NCBI RefSeq assembly: GCF_029873635.1
Contig: NC_080419.1
Span: 66,851,323 to 66,915,322, forward strand
Direction of reading: 5' to 3'
Source: Malania oleifera
Taxonomy: Eukaryota > Streptophyta > Magnoliopsida > Santalales > Ximeniaceae
DNA length: 64,000 bases
Position numbers and translations under genes: made by a program
Shown here: positions 22,590-33,202 of the stretch, piece after piece
How positions within the stretch are numbered: the stretch's first letter is position 1
Layout of the letters: the number at the start of each line of letters is the position of its first letter
Notes under the pieces: generated by a model
Seen by the model: only the letters and a program-made list of their open reading frames with translations
Database searches by the model: none
What the model was told of the DNA's origin: nothing

Positions 22590-23215
22590 TCGGTGGACCG
22601 ATGTTGGATTTTTGGTTTAGTTAAAGAGTCTCGGTCAACCAAACCCTTATGTACTAAATGACTCGGTTGACCGAACCTGCCACGTGAGGCATGTGCTGTA
22701 AAGCCTCGGTCAACCAACACTTTTTATGTTAAATCACCTTAGTCAACCAAACTTGCCTTGAGGGCATAATTGTTATTTTGGCATGCTTGGTCGACCAACC
22801 ACTTGTGCGTAATATTACCATGGTCGAACGAAACACTGTTCACACATGAAGTCAAACTTTGACCTTCACTCGGTTGACCAACCCATCATGCACAAACTAT
22901 CTCGGTCAACCGAACCGGTCCAAAGTCAATATATTGACTTCCCTTGGTCGACCGTTCTGTTTTGAACGTATCTCCTTCGGTCGACGGAACCATAAAGTTT
23001 TTGACACACCAACTACTTCGTCGACCAAACCATGTAGTTCAAGTTAGCATTAGTCGACCAAACCATATGAGTGGTTAACCGAACCCAAGCCATGGTCGAC
23101 CGAACCTACGAAGGGTTCAGAATCGCCCTGAGACGGTCGATCGAACTTACAAAAGTGGTCGACCGAACCTTGACCTGGGTCAACCGAACCTCTCGGGTTC
23201 AAAATTTTTTAAAGG
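22590..23215 (+). repeat. Dense CGGTCGACCG palindrome array
   Basis: About 18 copies in ~625 bp, such as 'ctcggttgaccgaacc', 'ctcggtcaaccaa', 'ttggtcgaccaacc', 'ttcggtcgacggaacc', 'atggtcgaccgaacc' and 'gtggtcgaccgaacc'. The core is GTCGAC; many units show CG changed to TG or CA (GTTGAC, GTCAAC). Spacing varies (about 20-60 bp), so this is not a simple tandem repeat. It lies about 80-700 bp upstream of the TATA box. Confidence 0.85.
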
Positions 23216-23295
23216 CTTAAACGTAATTAACTTTTAATTAAATAATTTAAAAAATACTCAGCGTGTCCCTAATGGTCATATTTTTCAAAAAAAAA

Positions 23296-23304
23296 CTATA
23301 AATA
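23296..23304 (+). promoter_or_regulatory. LTR TATA box (family B)
   Basis: CTATAAATA lies just downstream of the palindrome array, in the place expected for the U3 promoter. Confidence 0.65.
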
Positions 23305-24901
23305 CCCCTTCATTTGCTTTGATTAGCAACTTTGATTATCCATAATTTTCTCTCAAATTTATTTTGGCTTTTCCTAATCAAAGTTCCCCCAAAACCATTT
23401 TTAACGTAAACTTTTTTTTCTTTGGGATAAAATATTTTAAACTCTCTCATACTCTCTTTCAATCTTCCTTTTGAAAAATCTTTTTAGAATAGAGTATTTT
23501 ATTTTGAGCATTTAGTTTATATCCATTGCATATACTCTCACTTAGCACTTAATCTTTGAAAAGCATTTTTGAGAGTATTGTTTAGGTTTTCTCTCGGTTA
23601 TTTTTTTGATAAATATTTTTGGGAGAAAATTATTTATAGCACAAATATTTTCTTAAGCTTAAATTCCTAAATTCTCCAAATATTCTTTATTTGAAAAAAT
23701 ATTTATAGGATAACATAATACTCATTTTTTATATATATTTTCTTTGTGCAAAACTGTTTGAAAAGCAAACCCTCAGTTCTCCTATATTGAAATATATTTT
23801 TTAGGAGAAAATTTTCTTAGGGTCATATCTTTGAGTATTTTATCATACACATCATTTCTCAAAGATTGAAAATATTGTTTTGAGAAAACACCCTTTCTCT
23901 ACTGAGCATAACTCATATCATAAGAGAGTGCATATATTTGAGCTTTTAATGTGTACATCCATGCTTGTATTTAGAAACGTTTTAATATGTACAAAAATGT
24001 TTTAATGTATCAATTGGGTTCATCCCGTAAATTGAACTGGCGAGTCTCAAGCCTCGTAAGTAAGATCGGTTGGATTCATCCCGAAAATTGAATTGGAGAG
24101 TCTCCGCTCTGTAAGGGAGACAAGTTAAGCTCAACCTTGTAATTGAGTTGGGGTTTACCTCGCCCCGTAAGGAGAGGTTGTAACAGCTTCTGCTTCGCTC
24201 GTTTGAAGTGAGCAGGAATAGTATAATCCTTGGGGGGAATGCCCAAGGCGAGGACGTAGGCTGGTTTGGCTAAACCTCGATAACAAATCTGTGTGTCACT
24301 CTCTCTCTAGCTCATTTAAATTTTAGCACTTAAATTTCTATTTATGCATGCTTATTTATTGACTCTTACAATTATTTGCATGCACACATTTTAGTTAAAT
24401 AGGATATGTCGCACGTGTATGTTTGAACGTATATTTTTATTATTTTTCATACATGCTATTATACTGAATGAGATATGAATTATGGTGAATCGGTGTAAAT
24501 GTTTAAATTAGATGAAATATTTTTAAAACCCAATTCACCCCTCCCCCTCTTGGGTTCACACCAATTCCAACACCTTCTAGGGGAGTATGTTCATTATATA
24601 GGTCATTCATCAGCTGCAGTCAAATATAAAAACAAAATCTTGGAGCTTTTGGAATTGTTATATTATCTTGATTGATTGAGTTAACTTATTGAGTTTTTTA
24701 ATTTTGATTGTTGAGCATTAAGAAAGTTGCAAAGCATTCTAGTTCATTCATAAATATTTTAATTAAATTGTATCTTGGTTGAACTTGTGATTTAAAATCA
24801 AATCTTACATGTGTGATTGCTTAAAAGGAGTTCAAAAAAACTTAAAAAAAAAAAAAAAAACCAATTCACCCCCCCTCTTGGGAGTACACCTTAGCTTTTC
24901 A

Positions 24902-25703
24902 AGGGGTTAAACCCCAAGAATTCTTGCCATTAATTTTGACAAATGCATCAACTCAGTATGGTCATCCGCCTTCGTATAGGCAATTCACTCTAGAGGCGAA
25001 GATTTTACACTTGCTCATCACTTATAACATTCTGCCTAAGAGTGGGTCTAGATACCATATCTTTTATTTAGATTGTTTCGTTATGTGGTGTATCTACAAA
25101 GGTAAGCATTTAAATCTTCCTTCCCTGATATTAAAGTGGATGATCACCAAAGAGGAGACTAGACAGATCATACTCCTTTATGGAGGAATTTTAAGCCTAC
25201 TATTTAAGCAACTACATCTAGCTCACACCACAACTCTGTTTGTAAAAAGAAAAACCTTAGATCACTTCACATCAACCACTATTAAGCTCATGGGATATGA
25301 GTTTGCTAGTGCCCTTGGTTGGCTTTCTAAACACTGTCCACAAACAATAAGTAATGTCAATGTTCAAGTGGAAGTAGGAAATGAACCTGCAAAAGAAGCA
25401 CCACCTACTCAGTTTAGTGCTGCTAATGAAGCTCCTACTTGGTTTTCTGCATACCGGTGCAATATGGATGCACAGTATACTACAACTAGTGCAGATATCG
25501 AAGCTAAGTATACCGCACTCCAACAGACCTTCCAAACCAATTTCAGTTCCTTTGATCAGTGACTCTCACACATAGAAAGCAACATGGGTAGGGGTTCCTC
25601 ATCCAGAGGGAAAGCTCCAATTGTAGCGAGTTCCAGTGAAGAGGACAATGATGACGAGGAAGAAGGTAGCTCATCTGGTGACGATGCCGTTGAGGATGAT
25701 TAG
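24902..25703 (+). pseudogene. Extra ORF of element 2, C-terminal part
   Basis: An open stretch of 212 codons lies inside (24924-25562), then frame-shifted sequence runs to the stop at 25701-25703. Blocks are YRQFTLEAKILHLLITYNIL, YHIFYLDCFVMWCIYKGK and HLNLPSLILKWM, then a glutamine/threonine-rich segment and an acidic serine-rich tail (SSSEEDNDDEEEG). It aligns with the C-terminal halves in elements 1 and 4. The layout resembles the plant transposon-associated family PF20167, a recollection only. It has no transmembrane segment and no nuclease motif. Confidence 0.65.
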
Positions 25704-26404
25704 AGTTGGTTGATGAGAGTTGTTGTTGGTTATGGTTGCTTAAACATTTTTCTTTAGAACAATTTGAATTTCTGGTTGTAATATTTTGAATATTTTGTTT
25801 TCAAAGAACAACTTTATCATGAGATGAATGTTTATATTGCTATTTATGATATTTGAAATCTTTGTAGTTGAGCAATGCTGATCTTGAGAATTGCATGCTA
25901 ACTATTGAATGTTGAAATCCTTGTGAACTGCTTGATGAATATTGGATGATGAGACATTTGAGAATTGCATGCTGCATGAGATGATATTTGAGAACTGAAT
26001 TCTAAAAATGGATTAATGCCTTACTTGAGAATTGCATGCTGGATGCTTGAAATATTTTAGTATGTTGTGTATATGTTCCTACATATCCTTTTTGCTAATG
26101 TCAAAAGGGGGAGAATAATGTGCAAAATATCTATACTATCAACGTATCATCAAAAGGGGAGAATAATGAAAAATATCTATATTGTATTGAACAACATTCT
26201 AAAAATACGTTGTGTTCTATATTAAGAATAAACTTGATCTGAATGCATAAATTGAAAGCAAATTGAAATAGTGCTAATTGTATACTTGTATTCATATTTT
26301 CCTAAAAGGGAGAATACTGAACTTTTATTTGCTTGATGATAATGCTTATTATGAGGGGGAGCTTTTTCAATGCTACCTTATTTTACTCCTTATTTGTCAT
26401 CATC
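25704..26404 (+). other. 3' untranslated region of Copia element 2
   Basis: Non-coding sequence between the extra ORF and the polypurine tract. It has repeated 'gagaattgcatgct' units (about 25889-26045) and two 'caaaaggggga' purine runs (about 26102 and 26152) before the true polypurine tract, which may be decoy or ancestral priming sites. Confidence 0.6.
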
Positions 26405-26418
26405 AAAAAGGGGGAGAT
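26405..26418 (+). other. Polypurine tract of element 2
   Basis: AAAAAGGGGGAGAT directly precedes the LTR start TGTTGGCC at 26419, the textbook position for plus-strand DNA priming. Confidence 0.85.
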
Positions 26419-26844
26419 TGTTGGCCTAACAAGGCTTCATCTTTGTTTTGATGATAATAAACTAAGGTTTCTAATTGTTCTTCAAGTACATTTACAGTTA
26501 CTAGACTTTACAAGCACAAATGGATTATACTTAAAGCTTAAAAGCCATGAGGAACTAAAGATAAATGAAGATTGACTCAAGCTTGAATGAAGATAAAGCT
26601 TCAAGAACATGAGGACTCAACGAGTTTTTTATATGTATTGTTTTAGGAGTCTCATGTAACTCTTTTTTTATATAAAGATTGTGTATGAAGCTCTTAGGAT
26701 ACAATTGAACTTAAAAACCAATTTCAAAATCTTGGAAAATGTTTTTTCAAAGTTAAAATCTTTTCAAAGAGATTACAAATGAGTTTTAAAATAAATAATA
26801 CTGAATTTCACAAGGAATTGAACAAACTGGTCTGGAATCAGTAT

Positions 26845-27075
26845 GTTTGGGCAACCAGACTCCCAGGGTTGAGTGACCGAACTGGTACTGCCATTGAATA
26901 AAACTTAAACGGTGTAGGTTCAGGCGACCAAACTAATAGTCCAGTTGACTAAACATGTTCGGGCGACCGAAGTAAGCGGCTCGAGCGACTGAAATTCTAC
27001 TGCCTATTTTGAAATCCCAATTTCTTAATGGTTCGGGCAACCGAGGCTTGAGCCCTGGCGACTAAAGTATCGTGG
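26845..27075 (+). repeat. GGGCGACCGAA-type cluster in U3
   Basis: Units include 'gggcaaccagac', 'gagtgaccgaac', 'aggcgaccaaac', 'ccagttgactaaac', 'cgggcgaccgaag', 'gagcgactgaaa', 'cgggcaaccgagg' and 'tggcgactaaag'. It is a more diverged version of the palindromes in the other LTRs, with one arm better kept than the other. Confidence 0.65.
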
Positions 27076-27887
27076 CTGACTTTTTAAACAACACGATTTC
27101 TTACCGTTTTGAGCATATTTTGTTTCCAAACTTAGGGAAAATGGTCTGATTTCATAACCTAGTATTTAAGGGTAACCCTAATCGCATTCGGGCAACCTTA
27201 ATCATTTGAATCGCATACAAATTATATTGCCAAAGCTGCTATGCGTCATTGCTCTTATTTAAAAATCAATCTCTGGTTTTCTACTCTTCATTTTGATTTA
27301 TCTTAGTCCAAAAAACCCTAAAATTTTCTAATATTCATTGCATCTTTTTATTGAGAGGTTCATAGTGTGTTTGTATTGTACAAATTCGCTCTATTTAGAG
27401 AGTATTTTACTTGTACACAAAATTTGTTGTTACTGATTGTAAATTGACGATTTGGGGATAGAATCGTTGCCTAAGAAAAGGGGTGTTCTTACTAGAGAGG
27501 GCTATCCACCTACCAATGGAGAGAGGAAACTCCACCTATTGAACGGAGAGAGTAAGGAAAATCCTCATAGTGGGTTGCTTGAGGCAAGGACGTAGACGGG
27601 ACGCCGAACCTTGTAAAAAATCTGGGTGTCTTTCTCTTCCCTAATCTTTTTACTTTTATGCAATTTTAGATTGTTTATTATCTGCTGTGAATGATTTAAA
27701 ATTTAGTTGGGAATTGTTGAATGCTGAGATTGACTTGAGAATATTTTGAATGCTTAGATCATTTTGTGGATGCATTGAATGATTTAACTTTCTGTTGAAA
27801 ATAAAATGTTGTTGAAATTCTGAATTGTTCTTAATCAGCTGAGTTAATTTCATTCTAATTGATTAATTGATAAAGTACAAAAAGTGT

Positions 27888-27992
27888 ATATATATATGCT
27901 TGGTTTAAATTGTTGGAATTGTTTGATATTGAAATAGTCATTGCCTAAGCATATTGTCATCTATTTAAATTTGTTAAGCCTTATGTTTTAAT

Positions 27993-28046
<54 letters not shown>

Positions 28047-28170
28047 TGCTTGGTTTAAATTGTTGGAATTGTTTGATATTGAAATAGTTATTGCCTAAGC
28101 ATAAGATCAATAATTGTATATCTCGTCATCTATTTAAATCTGTTAAGCCTTGTGTTTTAATTAAATATAT
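27888..28170 (+). repeat. ~150-bp tandem duplication with (TA)n tract
   Basis: 'atatgcttggtttaaattg' begins at about 27895 and again at about 28045. Both copies continue through 'attgcctaagcata' and 'gttaagcctt.tgttttaatta'. The junction contains a (TA)n microsatellite at about 27996-28037, the likely site of slippage or unequal exchange. Confidence 0.8.
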
Positions 28171-28338
28171 ATACATAGGATTGTTTATTGGTATAGCCAT
28201 TTGTTGATTAGATATTTATGGTGATTGAGGTCATTTAAAGGGAACGTAATAAAAGGGTTTTAAAATAAATCAAGCTTCCGCACAATAAATTTAAAATACT
28301 CAATTCACCCCTCTCTTGGGACTACATCGTAACTTTCA

Positions 28339-28813
28339 TGTATGCATGGCAAGCTTGCATTGAGTTAAGATTGCTCAAGTCAACCATTTTTAAAATGACA
28401 TTATTATACTTCTTGGAATTTGTATATCTTAGTAATGTCCTAACTAGATACAACAAAAACAAGTAGATGCACATGGGACATTAAAAAGGGTGTCATTAAC
28501 CAATATGCTTGGAGATATGAGTCTAAAGAGCTATATGATGTATTAGTAGTCCATTCCTTGCAAGGAGGGTCAAAGCAAATCTTAACTGAACCAAAGTGGA
28601 CATGGGTAAATCCCTAGCTTAACTAGTGTTGTTGGAATCAGTTTTTTAAGAAGACAGTTACATAACACAAGAAATTTAACTTGATAAAGAATGCCAAAAT
28701 GTTTGGTAGGTTTTCGACCATAGTTGTGCATACATAACCAATCACCTATCCTCTAGGCTAAGTGGCGTATTTTGACAATAAGAACCAACACTAATAATAT
28801 ATAAACCCCATTA
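28339..28813. other. Intergenic sequence, nothing recognised
   Basis: No open frame, RNA gene or terminal repeat is seen between the Copia 3' LTR and the tandem repeats. Confidence 0.5.
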
Positions 28814-29192
28814 TCTTCTTTTGTTTGTTGAGGACACTCACTTTCCTTCGACTTAAATTATTCATTGGTGAAAACACACAGCAACACAAGGGACCTTAAA
28901 TTAGCAATCATCAAAACCTTCGATCAAGCATTAACATGAAACTTCTTAGGCATTCATTTTGTTCATTGTATGAGCTAGGTTTTTTCTTGTGTGAGTTTCA
29001 TCTAGGTAAAGCCATGGAGCATATTGGTCTATCTAGTTCTAGGTTCACCGATTTGTCTTCTTTTGTTTGTTAAGCACACTCATTGTTCTCCGACTTAAAT
29101 TAATCATTGGAGAAAACACACAGCAACACAAGGGATCTTAAATTAGCTATCATCCAAACCTTCGATTAGGCATTAACACAAAACTTCTTAGG
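28814..29192 (+). repeat. ~241-bp tandem repeat, copies 1 and 2
   Basis: Unit start 'tcttcttttgtttgtt' occurs at 28814 and 29056, a period of 242 bp. The unit continues with 'aaaacacacagcaacacaag' and 'aaacttcttaggcattca'. Copy 2 is cut off after 'cttctta' where the RABA5-derived segment begins at 29193. Copies 3 and 4 lie beyond that segment at 30420 and 30660. Confidence 0.8.
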
Positions 29193-29680
29193 TCACCATT
29201 GGCGTCAAGTTCTAGACTCAGCGGTGGGCAAATCGAACCTGCTTTCTCGCTACTCCCGCAACAAGTTCAAAATGAATTCCAAGGCCACTATAAGCATCGA
29301 GTTCCAGACTCAGAGCATGGACATCGATAGTAAGGAGGTCAAGGCCTAGATTTGGGACACCGTCGGCTAGGAGCGCTTATGTGTCGTCACCTCCGCCTAC
29401 TACCATGGCGTCATTGGAGCGTTGATTGTCTACAACATTAGTCGTCGATACACTTTTGACAGCGTCACCCACTAGCTCGAGGAGCTTAAGAGTGAGTGCT
29501 CGATCAGCATTGATTGGCTATTAATGTGCCGTTACTATTTTAATATTAGTGCAATACTTTGACTATTAGTTGAAGATTGTGATATGCTAGTTAAGACTGC
29601 ATTTTGTTTTTGTGAGAATTGGATTTGATTTGATAAACAATGGACTTGCGGATTTAGGGTTGATGGCATTGAGATTTGCT
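29193..29680 (+). pseudogene. Decayed duplicate of RABA5 exon 1 and proximal intron
   Basis: 29221-29491 matches RABA5 exon 1 from the P-loop region (32932) to its end. 29492-29680 matches the first ~190 bp of its intron, including the donor GTGAGTGC. Over the ~270 exon bases I count about 27 differences, about 24 of them C>T or G>A and the rest C>A; none restores G or C. Three in-frame TAG codons result (29347, 29368, 29473). The first ~28 bases (29193-29220) copy a more downstream exon segment (32998-33026), so the copy contains an internal rearrangement. Start codon and exon 2 are absent. Confidence 0.9.
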
Positions 29681-30295
29681 ACTTAAAAATAGCACAACCG
29701 GAGAGGTCCGGTCGACTGGGTCAAGGTGATTTTCCAAATCCGTGAGCTTCAGTAGATCGGGCATTAAGATTTGGTCTACTGGCCATCATGCGTATAAAGG
29801 TCGGTCAACTGGGCTTCATAGGTCATTAATGGGCTGGTCGACTGGGGCTTTACAGAATGGAAAATCTGGCCATATGCTCTGACCGGTCGACTGGGCCTAA
29901 TGAAATTTTGCATTTTAGCCCTCTTTTGACCTTAAAAATATTTCAGCCCTATGTGAATGAGTTCAGCATTTTAAGTGAAAGGTTTTCCATGAAAAGTTTT
30001 GGTTCCTAAGGTCATTTTATGGTTTGTATTGAGCATCAAACCAAATCATGCAAGTCATGCAATTACAATACACACTAAATGCTTTTACAATTGAAAAATT
30101 AAGTCTTCATTCTTTTTACTCTTCATTTTCCTTGAAGTGAGCTAGGAGATATGAGCTTCAAGTGCCTCATGGCTTCCATTTTATCTTTACCATATGTGCG
30201 TGCTTAAATAATAACATGTTCAAGTACTTAAATGCATGAGTAAGAATCTAGTGATTTGTCATTATCGAAAAGGGATTGGACTAAAAAAGCCAACA
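29681..30295 (-). mobile_element. Truncated family B LTR inside the RABA5 duplicate
   Basis: On the minus strand it starts TGTTGGCTTTTTTAGTCC at 30295, then 'gataatgacaaatc', like the family B LTR at 22205. The U3 palindromes follow ('ggtcgactggg' units, 29710-29895). The R/U5 part is missing. It replaces about 100 bp of the duplicated intron relative to 33391-33478. Confidence 0.75.
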
Positions 30296-30453
30296 CAAAT
30301 GTTGTCATACCCAAACACTGAAGATGTCGAATTTCAGTTTTCATTTGTGTTTGATTGGATGATATAATGGCCAAGACAACAAGACTTAAAGTAAGAGAGA
30401 AAAATTGTTCTCCGATTTGTCTTCTTTTGTTTGTTGAGCACACTCACTTTCCT
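30296..30453 (+). pseudogene. Duplicate of RABA5 intron segment
   Basis: Matches 33476-33633 of the real intron ('tacccaaacact.aagatgt', 'tttgtgtttgattggatgat', 'gacttaaagtaagagag', 'gttctccgatttgtcttctt'). With 29193-29680 it shows one duplication of exon 1 plus about 430 bp of intron, later interrupted by the LTR fragment. Confidence 0.85.
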
Positions 30454-30895
30454 CTGAATTAAATTATTCATTGGTGAAAACACACAGCAACACAAGGGAC
30501 CTTAAATTACCCATCATCCAAACCTTTGATTAGGCATTAACACGAAACTTCTTAGGCATTCAGTTTGTTCATCGTACGAGCTATGTTTTTTCTTGTGTGA
30601 GTTTCATCTAGGTAAAGCCATCGAGCATATTGGTTTATCGAGCTAGGTTCACCGATTTGTCTTCTTTTGTTTGTTAAGCATACTCATAGTTCTTTGACTT
30701 AAATTATTCATTGGTGAAAACACACAGTAACACAAAGGGACCTTAATTAGCCATCATCCAAACCTTCAATCAAGCATTGACACAAAACTTCTTAGGCATT
30801 CAGTTTGTTCATTGTATAAGCTAGGTTTTTTCTTGTGTGAGTTTCGTATAGGTAAAGTCATCAAGCATATTGGTCTATCGAGTTCTAGGTTCATT
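30420..30895 (+). repeat. ~241-bp tandem repeat, copies 3 and 4
   Basis: Unit starts are at 30420 and 30660 (period 240 bp), homologous to copies at 28814 and 29056. The first ~35 bases of the unit ('tcttcttttg.ttgttgagca..') are also present in the RABA5 intron at 33600-33634, which ties the repeat to the duplication breakpoint. Confidence 0.8.
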
Positions 30896-32630
30896 TCTCT
30901 ACCTTAAATTCTCATAAGTTTGACTCATAATGAGCATTTATTAGAGAATAATTTTGGTTTATTGAATAATATAACAATTAGGAGCAATTTTCTTATGCTT
31001 AGCTGAACAACCATAAAAAGTATCTATTGAATAATGAATTACTATGCATCTTGTGTAGCATAAAGACATATATTCCTTATTCTTTATCATATAATCACTT
31101 ATTCAAAAACTTCATGTGGGGCTAATAGTTTTCAATTCCCATCTCAGTGAGAACCTTTTTTTTGCTTGGCATATCCCTATCCTCCTCTAGGGTCCAATGA
31201 ACAAAGCTTACTAATTAAAATCCTTTTAGGAAATATCATTAGAAGCTAATAATTAAAGGAAAGACCATAGATTGATTAACTAATTAAGTTGTCATATTTG
31301 CCTTTGATACCAAATATAGTGTTGGGAAACACAATGGTAACTTAAATAAGAAAAAAAAAAAAAAAAATTAAAGGAACTAACTTGACTTCTATTCTTGTAG
31401 GGAAAGCATGGAGATAAAATGGAAGACTTAAGTTTATTCTTAACAAAGCATAAAGAGATTCCAGGCAAAGCGTTATCCTGATGGGATTCTAACAAAGCAT
31501 AAAATAAATAACACCTAGCCTTGTGTCTAGTTGAGACACTTATGGATACAAATGCTCAAGAGTTCAATTGTTTTCGTTTTAAAATAGATAGGATTACATG
31601 TGACACAATAATATTTATTAGAAACATTCTCATAGCAATTATCAAGTGATGAGCTTCACAAACAAGATAATAACCATCATAATTATGTTTACTAATAAAG
31701 TTATACAATTTCCATAAACAAATACTAAAATGAATATCCAAATAATTTAAACAACGTTTTGTCATTATCACAATTCTTTATGGAGCCCTCATCACCAATA
31801 TCTCTCTACATTCTTAGATGAATGTCATGTTAGATTATTGTTTGAACTTTTATCCATGTGAATTTGAATTTTATTATTGCGAGTTACATTCGCGAATGTG
31901 TTGAGAGAATTGAAGAAGCATTATGGAGAGGATTTGTATCTTTTCTTAAGTTGTTACGGGTGTTATACTCCTCAATTGGTGATCTATTAACAATCTTCCC
32001 TCAAAACAACATTAGCTCCCTTTGGCATACACACAGTCTTATATATGTGAATGCATTTTTTTATTTGCTTCATTAGTCATGATGTGACAATTCTTGTGGA
32101 GTGTAGAGTAGTGAGAAAGACATACCAAAGACCGTATTTTGCAAGTGGTTTATAAAAAAAAAAAGTTATATCTCATAATTTAACTATCTAATTTGATGGT
32201 GATTTATTTTCTAAAATTATTGTTGGTGAATATAACAATTAGTTATTTAATGAAGGAACCAAAAGAATCCAAAAGAAAGAAAAAGAAATTTAAAATATCT
32301 ATTGTAGCATTGGTCTTTTTTTTTTTTGGTGGGGGTTCTTCTAAATAAAATGCAAGAATTTGAGGCACTTGGTGAAGTTTTTTGAACCTTTTAAATGCCA
32401 ACTCTTTACTTCCTTTTTTTTGTATTTTTTCAAGAGGAAAGAATTTGAAACTTTTAATAAAAAATAAAAAATCTAACTTATTTTATTTATCTTTAATTAT
32501 TTTTTATAAAATTACTCATTAAGAATTTCACGTAAATTTATAAAAATAATTTAATAATATAATTATTTAATAACTTTATTTATCAAATATTTAAAAACAA
32601 TTTAGCTTTTTAAGAGTGCATTAAGAACAC
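30896..32630. other. Upstream flank of RABA5; no gene seen
   Basis: AT-rich sequence with an A-run at about 31351-31368 and T-runs at about 32318-32329 and 32414. No conserved coding frame is seen. It probably includes the RABA5 promoter, but I cannot place a convincing TATA box. Confidence 0.5.
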
Positions 32631-32845
32631 CTTTTGATCAGCTCATTCCCATTGATGAGATCTACGAGCTTACCGCACGCGTATTTACTCTTTGCCAGCT
32701 TACCCACACGCATCATCACGCTTCTTCCACCTCCTCTCTGTTCCAATTCAGACAACTCTCCGCCATTCTCTCCACAGCTTCACGTTTCTTTCTCTAGATT
32801 TCTCTCCCTTTCTTTCTCTGAAACTCAAGTCTTTCCATAAAATCT

Positions 32846-32870
32846 AGAGAGAGAGAGAGAGAGAGAGAGA
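32846..32870 (+). repeat. (GA)n microsatellite in RABA5 5' leader
   Basis: AG repeat of about 12 units ending one base before the ATG codon at 32872. GA tracts in plant 5' leaders can bind GAGA-type (BBR/BPC) factors; that role is inferred here. Confidence 0.85.
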
Positions 32871-32871
32871 T

Positions 32872-33202
32872 ATGGAAGAAGACGAGGGCGGAGAAGAGTA
32901 CCTGTTCAAGGTGGTGATTATCGGGGACTCGGCGGTGGGCAAATCGAACCTGCTTTCTCGCTACTCCCGCAACGAGTTCAACATGAATTCCAAGGCCACC
33001 ATAGGCGTCGAGTTCCAGACTCAGAGCATGGACATCGACGGCAAGGAGGTCAAGGCCCAGATTTGGGACACCGCCGGCCAGGAGCGCTTCCGCGCCGTCA
33101 CCTCCGCCTACTACCGCGGCGCCGTTGGAGCGTTGATCGTCTACGACATCAGCCGTCGATCCACTTTTGACAGCGTCGCCCGCTGGCTCGAGGAGCTTAA
33201 GA
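32872..33202 (+). CDS. Rab GTPase, RABA5 subfamily, exon 1
   Basis: Codes for residues 1-110 plus one base of codon 111 of a 217-residue Rab11-like GTPase. G1/P-loop GDSAVGKS is at 18-25, switch I TIGVEF at 43-48, and switch II WDTAGQE at 65-71. The RabF-like signature [11 protein letters not shown] and [13 protein letters not shown] follow. The ATG follows a GA repeat, and the N-terminus ([15 protein letters not shown]) has the length and acidity usual for plant RABA5b/c. The donor is AAGA|GTGAGTGC at 33202/33203; joining to 53939 gives LEELKTHCDTTVARMLVG, as expected. RABA GTPases act in trans-Golgi/recycling endosome traffic to the plasma membrane and cell plate. The exon is GC-richer than its surroundings. 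Confidence 0.95.

Larger units (their letters stand above)
22205..24572 (+). mobile_element. Solo LTR, family B, nested within the family A solo LTR
   Basis: Starts TGTTTGCTTTTTAAGTCC and ends ACACCAATTCCAACA. It is flanked by the imperfect 5-bp duplication ctttc (22200-22204) / ccttc (24573-24577). The copy at 43347-45437 ends the same way, and the fragment at 29681-30295 starts the same way. It contains a dense palindrome array (22590-23215), TATA box (23296-23304), R/U5 block (about 24245-24300) and a terminal C-rich block. It is the innermost and so the youngest layer of a three-level nest. Confidence 0.85.
20717..24901 (+). mobile_element. Solo LTR, family A, nested in element 2 extra ORF
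   Basis: Starts TGTTGGCCTAACAAGG at 20717 and ends ..CTTAGCTTTTCA at 24901. It has palindromes (21200-21410), TATA box (21532-21540) and the R/U5 block (about 22013-22060). A second solo LTR (22205-24572) is inserted in its U5, so its own length is about 1.8 kb. Flanks taggg/agggg are a poor target duplication, but the extra-ORF homology resumes on both sides. Confidence 0.85.
18982..28338 (+). mobile_element. Copia-type retrotransposon relic (element 2), 3' portion
   Basis: This is the plus-strand relative of element 1: RT end and RNase H (18982-19908), spacer, extra ORF (20292-25703, split by nested LTRs), polypurine tract (26405-26418) and 3' LTR (26419-28338). Everything 5' of the RT palm is gone; the RT is cut at 18982 by the minus LTR. 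It therefore cannot transpose. Confidence 0.85.
26419..28338 (+). mobile_element. 3' LTR of Copia element 2
   Basis: Starts TGTTGGCCTAACAAGG after the polypurine tract and ends ..ACATCGTAACTTTCA at 28338. It has a palindrome-like cluster (26845-27075), R/U5 block 'gaggcaaggacgtagacggg' (about 27580) and terminal 'caattcacccctctcttggg'. It contains a (TA)n run and a ~150-bp duplication. No 5' LTR is available for dating. Confidence 0.8.

Noticed and set aside
22590-23215. CRISPR-like array
   Set aside because: Units are degenerate, palindromic and unevenly spaced, lie in an LTR of a plant genome, and have no cas genes.
29193-29491. A second functional Rab gene
   Set aside because: It lacks the start and exon 2, has three in-frame TAG codons and a rearranged 5' end.
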